NCBI GenBank assembly: GCA_009760855.2 | Contig: WPIO01000020.1 | Span: 3,869,501 to 3,933,500 of the forward strand | From: Cristatella mucedo | Lineage: Eukaryota; Bryozoa; Phylactolaemata; Cristatellidae | Reading direction: 5' to 3' | DNA length: 64,000 nucleotides | Shown here: positions 33,793 through 64,000 of the stretch, piece by piece | How positions within the stretch are numbered: position 1 is the first letter of the stretch | Layout of the letters: every line of letters starts with the position of its first letter | Translations under genes and position numbers: made by a program | Notes under the pieces: model-generated | Databases searched by the model: none | Told to the model about the DNA's origin: nothing | The model's input: the letters and a program-made list of their open reading frames with translations, nothing else

Positions 33793-34447
33793 ATGGTAAG
33801 GCAGGCGTTTCGTGCACTTAATTAGTGATGCTTCTTTTTCATTAGCGTCAGTGGTGGAAGTTCTCCGGGGCGCAATCAGGTTGGCATTTCTTTTTGCAGG
33901 CTAGCAAAGTGGTCAGCAAGTTCAAGCCACTGTTCGATCGCGTCCTCGTACAGCGGCTGGCCGCGGAGTCTAAGACCAAGGGTGGAATAGTACTACCGGA
34001 GAAGCCGTCTAACAAAGTTCTCGAGGGCAAAGTGGTAGCCGTCGGACCTGGTGCTCGTACTGAAGACGGAAAGACCCTTCCTTTAAGCGTCAAGCCGGGA
34101 GATTTCGTATTGCTACCCGAATACGGCGGCAGCAAGATTCAGATCGGCGAAGAGGTAGGTGCTGCGCTTTCGGTAGACTGAAAAGGCACTAGCAGGATTT
34201 CGTACGTATTAGGTTTTTCGCTGTTCACTGTCCTCAGCTTGAACCGATCTAGGGTGGGGGGAGGTACAGTCTTGCCCGGCAGCACCCATTGTTGTCTTAG
34301 CCTAATCCCCCTACATTGCTTTTGGCTGCACGTTTGCCACTAGACCTGCTCACTTGCCGGCCAAGCGCTGATAAGATCGCTGCCGCTCTCTTACAGGAAT
34401 ACACGCTGTTGCGAGATGGTGACATTCTCGGAGTTTTCGAAAAGTGA
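33793..34447 (+). CDS. HSPE1: HSPE1, mitochondrial 10-kDa chaperonin (Hsp10/Cpn10)
   Basis: Co-chaperonin that caps the Hsp60 ring in the mitochondrial matrix during protein folding. Three coding exons: 33793-33795 (the ATG alone, donor GTAAGG), 33900-34154 and 34397-34447 (stop TGA at 34445-34447). Acceptors are TTTTTGCAG and CTCTTACAG, the second donor is GTAGGT, and both introns are phase 0. The joined protein is 102 residues, the usual length: MASKVVSKFKPLFDRVLVQR at the N-terminus, the mobile-loop region with KGGIVLPEKPSNKVLEGKVV, the roof block KPGDFVLLPEYGG and a C-terminus ending LLRDGDILGVFEK. No frameshift. Candidate poly(A) signals near 34528 are weak. No Hsp60 gene was found divergently upstream, unlike the mammalian HSPD1-HSPE1 pair. 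Confidence 0.95.
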
Positions 34448-34449
34448 TG

Positions 34450-35375
34450 GCAGCAGTTGGCTCGAGGCTCTAAATCATAGTATTCGTATGCTACCTGTTT
34501 TGGTTGTACACTATTTGTGTGTTATAGTAAATACATATTTCTAGGAACTCGACCTTGTTATTTATGGAATTGGTTTACCAGGGTGTTGCTGTTGTGCCGG
34601 ATCGCGAACGCATGTAGTCGCATGATTTGTACCATTTCGTAGTGATTGGCTTCGTATAAAGAAGTGTTTTAATGTCACTGATGTAATCATGGGGCCCTGA
34701 TGCTTGGATTAGTGAACTTTCCTGGTCGAGCTTGAAAACTATGTTTACCAATGTAATCAAAGAATACTTATGTACAAGTACTTAACTCCCCCCTCTTAAT
34801 AGTGACATCGTCAGTGCTAGGCTACTGGCTGCACTAAATGGGAGTGGTACCCTACCGTCGTGCTTGTACTGTAGCTCTTTGCTGTACATCTAATTTTCTA
34901 ATCCTTTTGACCGTTTAAAAACTATCGACGAATTATCTTACTACTCTTAACGGTAGGCAGAAGTGACCCTCTTAATTTGTATGTAAGTATGGTCAACTCT
35001 TTGGTACCCCCGACTTGACTGCACCCTTGGGTTTGCTGCGAAGCTTTCATGTTACAGGGATGATCAAGAGTCGGCACTATTTTTGAGAGCTTTCATGTCG
35101 AAGACCAGGCAAGCCGTGCAGCTGCTGCTGGACACTGGTGACACTTTGGTTTCAATTTTTACTAGTGCTTGGGCACGTGCCCACACAATGGTGTGCTTGT
35201 ATATTACTCATCAGAATCAGCTTAGGTCCTCGATTTTCGATATGAAGTGTGAAAGAGAGTTTCCACAACAGCAGGTGTCACAGCTGTTGTGGAAACTCTG
35301 CTCAACAGCATAGGTAGTATGTTATTATAAAAGTTGCCCCGAGTGTGCTTTTTAGATTGCACTTGGTAGCACGTA
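34450..35375. other. HSPE1 3' flank
   Basis: No coding resemblance. Contains the perfect hairpin at 35256-35299. Confidence 0.4.
35256..35299. repeat. Perfect 17-bp inverted repeat, 10-nt loop
   Basis: The left arm AGAGTTTCCACAACAGC (35256-35272) is exactly complementary to 35283-35299. The loop is AGGTGTCACA. Confidence 0.9.
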
Positions 35376-35379
35376 TGTA

Positions 35380-35605
35380 TGTATCCCATAACTCAACAGA
35401 AACTAGGTGGTTGTAATGCATTATAGTTGTCTGGGCACACAGCCTAGGGGGTTTTCCGTAGCCAACTTGACTTCGTTGCACGAAGCAAAGAGAAAGTGAG
35501 AAGCGTAGCTGAGTCAGGAGGGCAGTTGAGGTAGTGAGTTGCATAGAAGTAGCAGCTCAGGACCGCTGAAAAGGATGTGCCATAGTCGGCAGCAGGAGAT
35601 TACCA
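35380..35605 (-). mobile_element. L2x LINE 3' fragment
   Basis: Shares CGTAGCTGAGTCAGGAGGGC, AGTTGAGGTAGTGAG and CATAGTCGGCAGCAGGAGAT with the minus copy at 63023. Confidence 0.7.
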
Positions 35606-35609
35606 CCCA

Positions 35610-37275
35610 CTTTGCGGCTCCACTAGATAAAAATTGATATAACACCCCTATAGAGCTAAGTCTTTTTAGGGTATAGGCCGAAAAGGAACCCTGGCAATTG
35701 GTCGTGGCATGGCCAGGAAGGGACACAGGTGATCAATTACTGTGGATGTTACGGAAGTCTTTGAGGAACAGGTAAGATTTTAGCTTCCAAATGTCAAGCC
35801 ACGAGACAACATGAGTCTGGTGGAGACAACTTATATGTTAGTGGAACGACATGAAATCCTGGGAGTGCCTGTAGGATGTATCGCCACTCCTAACCTGCAA
35901 TTAGGTGGTTAACGGGCGAAGTGCAGGTCGAGCGAGAGCAGATTAGCTTGGCTGTTCCTAAGGCGTCTGCTTCATTGCTCTCTCCTTGCCTGTGCCCCAT
36001 TCGACGATTCAAGGCGCCTCTTTGATCAGCAAAGGGAAATGTGGGTATATATGGCTCTTCCAAGCCTTGATGCTGTTAGCAGTGCTCTTATTAATTGCTT
36101 GCCACATGACATTCGTATTCCATGATTTCACGAAAGCGTTAATAATCCCAGAGCGAGTCCTATTAATAGGCAAATACGTTTCTGAATCTAACGTCCCTTC
36201 GTACGGGAATTAGTCAACCCATGAAAAAAGTCTCGGTCAACTATGTATAGATCCAATAAGTCGGGATTAAAAAGACCATGGAAGGTAAGCTGAAAGACGA
36301 GGTAGGCAAGGATTGGCTAATCTGCAAATGGCACAGTATTATCATTAATTCATGTGGCAACCAGGAGTCGGCCGCCAACAATGCTGACTACTCTACTCGC
36401 TGATTTTCCAACTACGAGGTGACTGATGTGGCTGCTGGAGCAGCTTTAATGGATTTTCGTGGGTTGCTACCGTATTGAAGTATTCCAGTCGGTCTCAATT
36501 CGTTTGCGTGAGCTTATTTATGACTTAAAATTTCTTCGATGAATTAAGAATCTTCTGTAGCAAAAGGTATAATAACGTGTACGACAGCTAATCAAGGGTG
36601 TTGGACATAACCGCGGTTCTATCAGCGAAGCGCCACAAAGTCGGTAAGATTTTTTTTATTAGGCAAAGGTACGTAATTCGTAATTGTATGCCTGCAGAAC
36701 ATCAAAATTGACAATGCAAGTGATTGCGGGAGAAAATTTGTAGAACGCGTGGCGACGAACGAGTGTGTACCCGTTATTTTTAGCCCTTACTTAATGACGG
36801 CCTATTTAATGATTTTATCGTTGCCTCACTGTAAGACGTGCTCGCGAATGTATATTTGTGAGGGTTTCCCTTTATCTGGGCATCTCATGCAACACCGCTT
36901 TATGCCTGCCTAGAGCGATGGGCATTCAAACAAATACAGTTCTCGAGGCATTCTGCCTTGGTTCCACGAAACCAAAACCGTGCCCGGCACAAAAGAGCAG
37001 CTGCTGCCAATACATTAGCCGCGAAACTTCTGGGCCCCTGCCACTGGGCCAACTGAATGACTTATTAGTATAATTTATAAACTTACCAAAGATCAGAGAC
37101 CTGAATCCTAGTTTGAGCAAACCCCTACTAACTGAAAATTCTCATAAACTCGACCGGTATTAGGTGTACGAATTGTGCAATATTCCTTAACACCTCTTAA
37201 CTACTGCTATCCTCTTATGTACCTGATTTTATATTGACTACGCTATATCGATTATATTATATTGACTAAGACTAA
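35610..37275. other. Unrecognised stretch
   Basis: Short frames only, with no family resemblance. Confidence 0.35.
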
Positions 37276-37283
37276 ATGCGGTT

Positions 37284-37305
37284 ATATATATATATATATA
37301 TATAT
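37284..37305. repeat. (TA)n microsatellite
   Basis: About 11 TA units. Confidence 0.85.
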
Positions 37306-37379
37306 GTGAACTTATATTTTGAATATTTTAAAAAATTAGTGTACCTTAGCCAGCCCGGCCCTGCCGGGGCCGCGGGGGC

Positions 37380-37590
37380 TACTAAGACCTCGTGGTTAAG
37401 GAACAGGAACCACACTGCTTCCGGCCCGGAAATGGCGTCCGAGACGCATAGTCACCGAAATTCCGTCCGTTCCTTGAGCGCAATGCCGATGTCCGCTAGG
37501 CAGGCTTCATTATCCGGCCACCAGCCACTCAGGGCACCTACTACGAAGGGCCTCACAGCTGTCGACTGGTAGCCGGCTGTCAGGCAAGAT
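37380..37590 (-). pseudogene. Retrotransposon ORF remnant (third family)
   Basis: Minus translation reads AVRPFVVGALSGWWPDNEAC, LADIGIALKERTEFR, a stop, then LCVSDAISGPEAVW. The PFVVGALG-W-P-N pattern followed by LCVSDAI resembles a conserved segment near the end of certain invertebrate non-LTR retrotransposon polyproteins. The internal stop marks it as dead. The family assignment is from memory of the motif and tentative. Confidence 0.45.
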
Positions 37591-37599
37591 CGGGCTATG

Positions 37600-37754
37600 G
37601 CCTCGTACTTAATCATGCTGCTTTTCACGACCTTGGCACCGAGGTCGTGGTTTCGAATCCTGCGGTGGGCGATCCTTTATTGCCGCTGCAAGCGGCGGTG
37701 ATAGCCATAAAGGCTCTTCTGCCGCCATACAAAAAAGAGGCTGTTGAATCAGCC
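37600..37754 (+). mobile_element. SINE-B copy
   Basis: TTTTCACGACCTTGGCACCG, B-box GGTTTCGAATCC, body GGTGGGCGATCCTTTATTGC and 3' end GAGGCTGTTGAATCAGC. The first bases of the head differ from other copies. Confidence 0.85.
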
Positions 37755-38017
37755 AGTATTTGTTTTACTAATTAAGGCGAGAAACTCCGTCCTTCCGTCA
37801 CGCTCCGTGACAGTTACTTCCTTGAGTGACGTAAAATAGACGTGACTCCGCCAAGCGAGCCCACAGGCAGTGAGCTCTCGTTATAAATACATTCATAACC
37901 TCAGGTGTTGTTCCTGCTCCTTTCAAAAAGGCCTTAGTTAGACCGCTACTTAAGAAAGGAACACTAAACCCAGAATAACTTTAGCAGCTTCCACTCAGTC
38001 TCGCCAACTCCCGTTTC

Positions 38018-38295
38018 TGTAATAATAATAATGATATTAATACACTTGATAAAGTGCCCTCAGAGAACTCAATCTCTTTCAAGGCACTTTACATTTCCTG
38101 TAAAGGAAACACGATCGAATGGTTAGTGGTGTTATGCTTGATAAACGACAAGATATAATGGTTAGGGGTGACATGCACAGGGTCATCATACAAGTGCGAT
38201 TAGTGGCAGCATGCAACCGTGTCAGAACGCATAAGCACATAAAGGACGAATCACAGGGACCCACTTAATGCTGTCATAAATAGGTGCGTTTTTAA
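38018..38295 (-). mobile_element. L1x LINE 3' end
   Basis: An (AAT)n-like tail is followed by ACTTGATAAAGTGCCCTCAG and the repeated GCATGCA 3' UTR. Confidence 0.8.
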
Positions 38296-38549
38296 TCGCA
38301 TGCGCTGGAACGAGTAGTGCGAGACCATATACACTTTTATATTGGAACGAAAAAACCAATCGAGTGAGTTCTAGTCTGCTTTTAAAGCTAATCACTCTGG
38401 AGAGTAAGCGCTGCTTCGGGCGTTTAACAACCTCGGGAATGCAGACTTAGGTAAAGTCTCACTTGAGCAATACTAGCACTGCACTTCTACGGTTTATATC
38501 CTCTCTCGCAGTGGGAGACTCCGGAGTAACTGCTTAAGCGAGCAAAGAT

Positions 38550-40889
<2,340 letters not shown>

Positions 40890-41289
40890 CAGTATTATAT
40901 ACACGGTAGTATGTGTGTATAGACAATATGCTATTATCAACAAATGCTGCCATCGGACCACCCATTGTAATCCTATGAAAGATAGACATGCGATCAATAG
41001 AACCTGGACATTTCTATGTCTGGTGTGATTTTTTGATCCTCAATTGTAGGACCTTCAGCCTACTTGGATCTACAATATTTCTCAGTAAGTTATCCTTCGT
41101 ATAGAAGTAGAAACCGACACCCCGAGTCTGAATAATCTGCTCTAGAAGTGCTGAGTAGATCGAGAAATACAGTCGATCCAGGCTAGACCTCTCTGGAAAT
41201 CAGCCTGACTGGTGAATAATCTGTTATATGAGACCTCAATGCTGTGCGACAAGGACAGGAGACTGTCGAACAGGTATGGTTCCCTGGGT

Positions 41290-41440
41290 CTTGGCAGATT
41301 GGCTAGATGCTCGCACTTCACCACCGCGGTAGTGAGTTCAAGTCCTACAATAGATAATTCTTCATAGCCCAGTGCATGTGGAAGTGATAGCCCCAAGGCC
41401 CTTCTTCCACTAAATGAATGGCGCTGCTGAACCGGTTGAT
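41290..41440 (+). mobile_element. Divergent SINE-B copy
   Basis: Weak tRNA-like head, B-box-like GAGTTCAAGTCC, then a body ending CTTCTTCCACTAAATGAATG with a degenerate CTGCTGAACC 3' end. Confidence 0.5.
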
Positions 41441-41444
41441 CGTC

Positions 41445-43773
41445 TGTTTAAATCATGCCAGAGGCTCATTAGAATGACGACTGTCGCTCTCAATCCCTTA
41501 TCTCGTAAGACTGAATGTAAAGAGCTTGGTTTCGAAAGCTGGCGACAGGTCGTGAGGGATTAAGGTAATGAGAGATTGTCATTATAATTGCAACCTAAGA
41601 TACCATTAGGGACGTAGAAGAGAGAGGTCGTCAGAAGAATGATATACCTCGAATGCCGAGTCAACATTCCTCTCTGGGTTATCCGAACTATTTAGGACAA
41701 TCTTTTCGAGATTCTTTAGCAAGAAGTGGGTAAAGGTTGAGCGAACCGTACTTAGCTACAACCAATCCAATCCAGGCATTTAAGCGTGGGTCAAACGATG
41801 ACCGTCTTGACTTTGAAATAATCCCTTCACCGAAGGACGCAATCTCATCTTCACTGTCTTTATACTTTGTAAAACACACGTCACAGCTCGACTAATGGTG
41901 AACCGATCAATATGACGTCGAGAGAATCTAACCCTTACTGATTGGAACCTTGCTATATCGATGTGCACGCTTTAAAAACTTCCCTTTGGATTTCCAAAAC
42001 ATTCTCAACATTGTGCTTTATGCCTTGCGAATGTCAATGCTCGATCAACCGACCAACTCTCCTTTGGCATGCGGTTTTTTCTTGCACTGTAGAGCCCCAC
42101 TCCCGTTCCGGGTATAACGCCATTGAGCATTGTTATACGCGTCCTGAGACGACAATAAACTTGATTGTTAATGAGTCATTGTACATTTAAAAATTATGCT
42201 TATCCTTAATAGATTAGGGCTATGTGCTGACAAAATTAATGACTTGTCAGCATCGTGTTGGTGTGAATTAATCAAGTCATCGTTGCACTGAATGGTTTTT
42301 CTTGGTCCTATATTTTTTTAAGTTCTGCGTAATATCAATGAAACATAATAAAGGGGGATGGAATTCCATTTGTGTGATTGTTCTTATTACCGGCCCTTTT
42401 TATAAGCAGCCATTGCTCTCAATTGACCCGTGGAGCTAAGCGGCTGCCACATGCGTGAGTGTAGCCTCTATAGCAACCTCATTTCTTCACTTCTATTGGT
42501 GATTTCCTTCGGTGAACCTCTGGTCTTTGAGATTGGTACACTTTCTATTTGTAGGTATAGGGCTTCCGGTTTTGACATAGTTTGCACAATCATGCGCTTT
42601 CCTTTGATGTAAAGTGTAAGTGGTCAGAACTTCAGACCATAAGTTTCTAATGTTTGTCTTTGAAAGGTATTCTACACAAATATTCAATAGCCGGACAAAT
42701 TGTTTCAACATTTTCCTTTAAACTTCAGGTTTGGACTATACCAAGAAGGATGAAGCTGAGTCATTATGAATCTAATCGGCTGAGCGATGCTAAAGAATAA
42801 ATGTTGCCAATGGTTCTTGAAAGTTAGCAAGGTGCTTTACGGCTACTTTACGATCCACGTCAAGGATTCGAATCCTGAAAAGTAGGCACTTCTTCATAAT
42901 TCGTTGCAGACATGGTGAAAATAGTTGAAACAGCTAGAATGAAAAAACTAGTCCAAAACGGCTCTCGCTTCGGTGCTTATTGCCTCTGCCTCAAACGATA
43001 TCGCGACAGTTCTGCCAGCCGTAGCACCGTTCCAGACCGCCAGAACATGCCAAAAGGCCAACTGCAATGTCAACACATTTATCCAACTTCACACGAACTT
43101 GGAAGCAGAAACGACAGCACCTAGAAGGCTTAGTGTAATGTTTAGATTGCTATCACTTACGCCAGTTTATCTAAGTAAAAGGCATTGATTCATTTGGCCT
43201 CCCAGTCCACTAGAAGATCACAATTACCTGCAAAGCAAGGATTTGAACGCAATTTCTCCTCAGGTTAACGGGAGCTAAAGGCTTCAATATTCAAATTATA
43301 CACGGTTTATTAGCAACCAGTTGGAAGGCTGAGCAGTGTGGCTAGCAATAATCAGCCAACTCCACTTAAGACCACAAAATCTCAGCAAGGTATCGGTTGA
43401 ATGGTATGATGTTTAATGACAAAATTGAGGTCAAATACGTTTTTTGGCTTAACGGGTGAATCGTTGTCACATACTGTTTAAGAGGAGACCTGGTGAATAC
43501 TGAGCCTTTATCACACCAAATATACTCCAAATAAGATGCTGCGATGAGCCGGAATGCGTGCAATGAAAAACTGTCGCGTCAACCACAAGGCTCAGCACTG
43601 TCTTCATAAACACCTGCACACGCAACCGAATGGGGGCATTAGTGTCAATATAAAGAGTCAGAAGTGTTGGCTTTTTCACATGCAACTGTATTGCAAACAT
43701 CGACAATGCTTCATATATACAAGTTAAACTGAGTCAGATTATAATCACTTATTGAGGCAAATCTGCTGCAGCA
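41445..43773. other. Unrecognised stretch between repeats and the SF3B1 3' end
   Basis: On the minus strand this includes the SF3B1 3' UTR. A minus AATAAA lies at 43306-43311, about 465 bp after the stop. No gene seen. A GGATTCGAATCC palindrome near 42865 resembles a B-box but has no tRNA structure around it. Confidence 0.4.
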
Positions 43774-62055
<18,282 letters not shown>

Positions 62056-62075
62056 CCTTCACAATATGGCTGCTA
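62056..62075 (-). promoter_or_regulatory. YY1-like motif just before the SF3B1 start codon
   Basis: On the gene strand, GCAGCCATATTG contains GCCATATTG, a match to the YY1 consensus GCCATnTTG, about 7-18 nt before the ATG. Such sites are frequent near transcription starts of TATA-less housekeeping genes. Motif-level evidence only. Confidence 0.35.
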
Positions 62076-62700
62076 GCTTTCACCTGGAAGGTCAAGGCCT
62101 GCAAGCTCAGCAACCGCGGCTCGGCCGCTTCCTGCTGGCGATGTGCGCCCGCGCCTATAGCTTACGCCGGGTCGTGCTTTCCTTTGCGCCAGAGACAGCC
62201 AGACCGCCTCTGGCGTGCGGGAATTCCCGCCGCTCGTTTGCAAGGAAACAGACGTACGTCAGACTGCTAGACGCTTATTCAGCGCTGTCTGATCTGCCTG
62301 CTGCCCGGTCGTGGAGTCGTCCGCGACTAGGGTCGTGGAGTCGTCCGCGACTAGCCCTGGGTTGTAACGTGATTGTCGTCAAAGCAACCTGAAACTGTGA
62401 CTAGCATCAGTGCTTTGTGGCTTTTTTCCTCTTAGAATAAGGCAGTTTTATTAGCGCGTGGGCATTGCTCGCCCGAGTGACCTCTCGTGTCGGGATGAGC
62501 TCGATCCACTAGACTCTGACCTCTGTGCCGCTAGAGGGCCTGCTGTCTTTGTTGGCCCGTGTCGTTTTCAGCGTAATGGTTCAACCGTTTCGATTAGCTC
62601 TTGCTCTTCAAGCTTTTCATATCTTTGAAAATACGTGCACACCTCACCGTTGTACGCCATGACGAGAGAGCAGTCCATGTCGTTAACCGGCACTCGCTCT
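62076..62700. other. SF3B1 upstream GC-rich region
   Basis: Presumed promoter side of SF3B1; no TATA box recognised. Holds the 24-bp tandem duplication at 62307-62354. No exon of a divergent gene seen. Confidence 0.4.
62307..62354. repeat. Perfect 24-bp tandem duplication with a palindromic core
   Basis: Two identical adjacent units (62307-62330, 62331-62354). Each contains AGTCGTCCGCGACT, in which AGTCG and CGACT are complementary around TCCG. It lies 252-299 bp upstream of the SF3B1 start codon. Confidence 0.9.
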
Positions 62701-62704
62701 TTAA

Positions 62705-62960
62705 TAATAATAATAATACATTTGACATAGTGCCCTCAGAGAACTCAGTCTCCCTCTAGGCACTTTGCACTTGCTGCAAATGAAGCACGATCGAATGGTT
62801 GGTGGTAGCATGCTCAATAAACAACAAGAATAGCATGGTTAGGGGTGAGATGCACAAGGTCGGCATGCAAATGTGGTTAGTGGCAGCATGCACAGTGTCA
62901 GGACGCATAAGCACATGAAGGACAAATCGCAGGGACCCACTAAATGCTGTTATAAATAGA
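62705..62960 (-). mobile_element. L1x LINE 3' end
   Basis: (AAT)n tail, ACTCAGTCTCCCTCTAGGCA and the repeated GCATGCA/ACTAACCA 3' UTR, ending near CCCACTAAATGCTG. Confidence 0.82.
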
Positions 62961-63022
62961 TGCGTCTTCCAGGCGTATCAGCTCAGTCGGTACGATGTGG
63001 TCAAAGCCTGCCAAGCTCTGTG

Positions 63023-63515
63023 ATGTAATGTAATGTATCTCCGTCTGTAACTCCACAAAGTCATAAAGACCATGTGGGTGTTCGCAGGACAGTTTTGTAT
63101 AGCGCAAAGCCTAAGCGGCTTTCGGTACGCATTCGGTAGCCAACAGACTTCGTCTCACGCAACAAAGAGAAAGTGGGAAGCATAGCAGAGTCAGGAGAGC
63201 AGTTGAGGTAGTGAGAAGCATGGAAGTAGCAGCTCAGTACATCTGAAATGGATGATCCATAGTCGGCAGCAGAAGATTAGTTGTCGTTGTGTAAGAAATG
63301 GTGAAGCAAGCTCCACAGTCTAGGACCTGCAGAGCTAAAGCTTCTGTCGCCAACGGTCTTTAAGTGGAGGAATGGAACACCTAATGTATTGCCCACACAG
63401 GACCTGAGGACGTGAAGAGGCTGAAACTGGTGCAGCAGTTCAGCCTGGTACAAAGGAGCCAAGCCGTGGTGGGCCTTGTGGGTCAGCTTAAGAACTTTGC
63501 TCTGTAGTGATCATG
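63023..63515 (-). mobile_element. L2x LINE 3' end
   Basis: Reverse complement ends CTCCGTCTGTAACTCCACAA in inverse with ATTAC units at 63028-63040. The minus frame reads YQAELLHQFQPLHVLRSC, LGVPFLHLKTVGDRSFSS and AGPRLWSLLHHFLHNDN, the family ORF2 C-terminus. Confidence 0.85.
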
Positions 63516-63519
63516 CACT

Positions 63520-64000
63520 TTTGGCTGCAGTGTTGTGGCAATACGGCGACCGTTAGTGAGTGGAGACGCAACAGGGCACCGTGCCCACCACACCGTCTTG
63601 CAATCATTTGATTTTGTGAATCTTTGCGGATTTATGGGTCATGAGCCAGGCGGGGGGGGGGGGGTAGAATGAGTGAAATCCAAACTGGTCTGGTAGCTAA
63701 AGCTCTCGCTCGCTGTTGCAGTCGATAAAGCACGTGCAACTGCAGACAGGAAGTGCCGTGACCACTCACGAGAAATAATAGTCTAAAAGAGCCTGCTGCC
63801 CTCCTCTTTCAAGTTTTGAGTGGGAGGTAGGAGGGTAAGGAAGTTGGGTGGGAGGGTAAGGCAAAGGAAGTTTGTAATAACCTGCCAGAAGGTGCACTGT
63901 GCCAGTTGTCCTGCAGCGTCGGTTCACCAGCTATGCTTCTGTAACCGGTTTAGCCCAGAAACGAATGCCTCTTGGGGTGGGGAAGTCGCTTGATAGCTTG
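63520..64000. other. Unrecognised stretch at window end
   Basis: Contains a run of 13 G (63652-63664) and a repeated GTGGGAGG(T/G)AGG motif near 63820-63860. No gene seen. Confidence 0.4.

Noticed and set aside
42825-42920. tRNA-like sequence with GGATTCGAATCC
   Set aside because: B-box-like palindrome only; no acceptor or anticodon stems can be paired around it.

Overview
This is animal (metazoan) nuclear DNA from an unidentified, probably invertebrate species. The evidence is an intron-rich SF3B1 gene with GT-AG splicing, a two-intron mitochondrial Hsp10 gene, a membrane-anchored BACE-type aspartic protease, many decayed non-LTR retrotransposons of CR1/L2-like type, tRNA-derived SINEs and long dinucleotide microsatellites. 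I cannot name the phylum from this window.

Only three protein-coding genes can be supported. (1) A single-exon beta-secretase-like protease lies on the minus strand at 17250-18749. (2) HSPE1 (Hsp10) lies on the plus strand at 33793-34447, with three exons; the first contributes only the start codon. (3) SF3B1, the largest U2 snRNP SF3b subunit, lies on the minus strand at 43774-62055. I rebuilt it as 21 coding exons giving an uninterrupted 1340-residue protein. HSPE1 and SF3B1 converge and lie about 9 kb apart.

Layout: 1-17 kb is gene-poor, with LINE/SINE fragments and microsatellites. 17-19 kb holds the protease. 19-33 kb is dense in repeats: the longest LINE-1-like copy (here called family L1x, not mammalian L1), a second LINE family (L2x), two pieces of a ZMYM/hAT-type transposase, and a non-autonomous DNA transposon nested in a LINE. 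33.4-34.5 kb is the HSPE1 island. 35-43.7 kb is repeats plus unrecognised sequence, including a LINE inserted inside another LINE. 43.8-62.1 kb is SF3B1: long, repeat-bearing introns in the 5' part and compact exons over the HEAT domain. 62.1-64 kb is its upstream region plus LINE fragments.

The three genes work in different compartments (membrane protease, mitochondrial co-chaperonin, nuclear spliceosome), and I see no operon-like or pathway link. No CRISPR array, prokaryotic gene cluster or clearly novel defence or biosynthetic system is present. The most interesting material is the structure of the genes (a GC-AG intron, a start-codon-only exon, an intronless BACE, a TP/G repeat expansion), the nested transposon history, and SINEs whose 3' tail copies that of the resident LINE.
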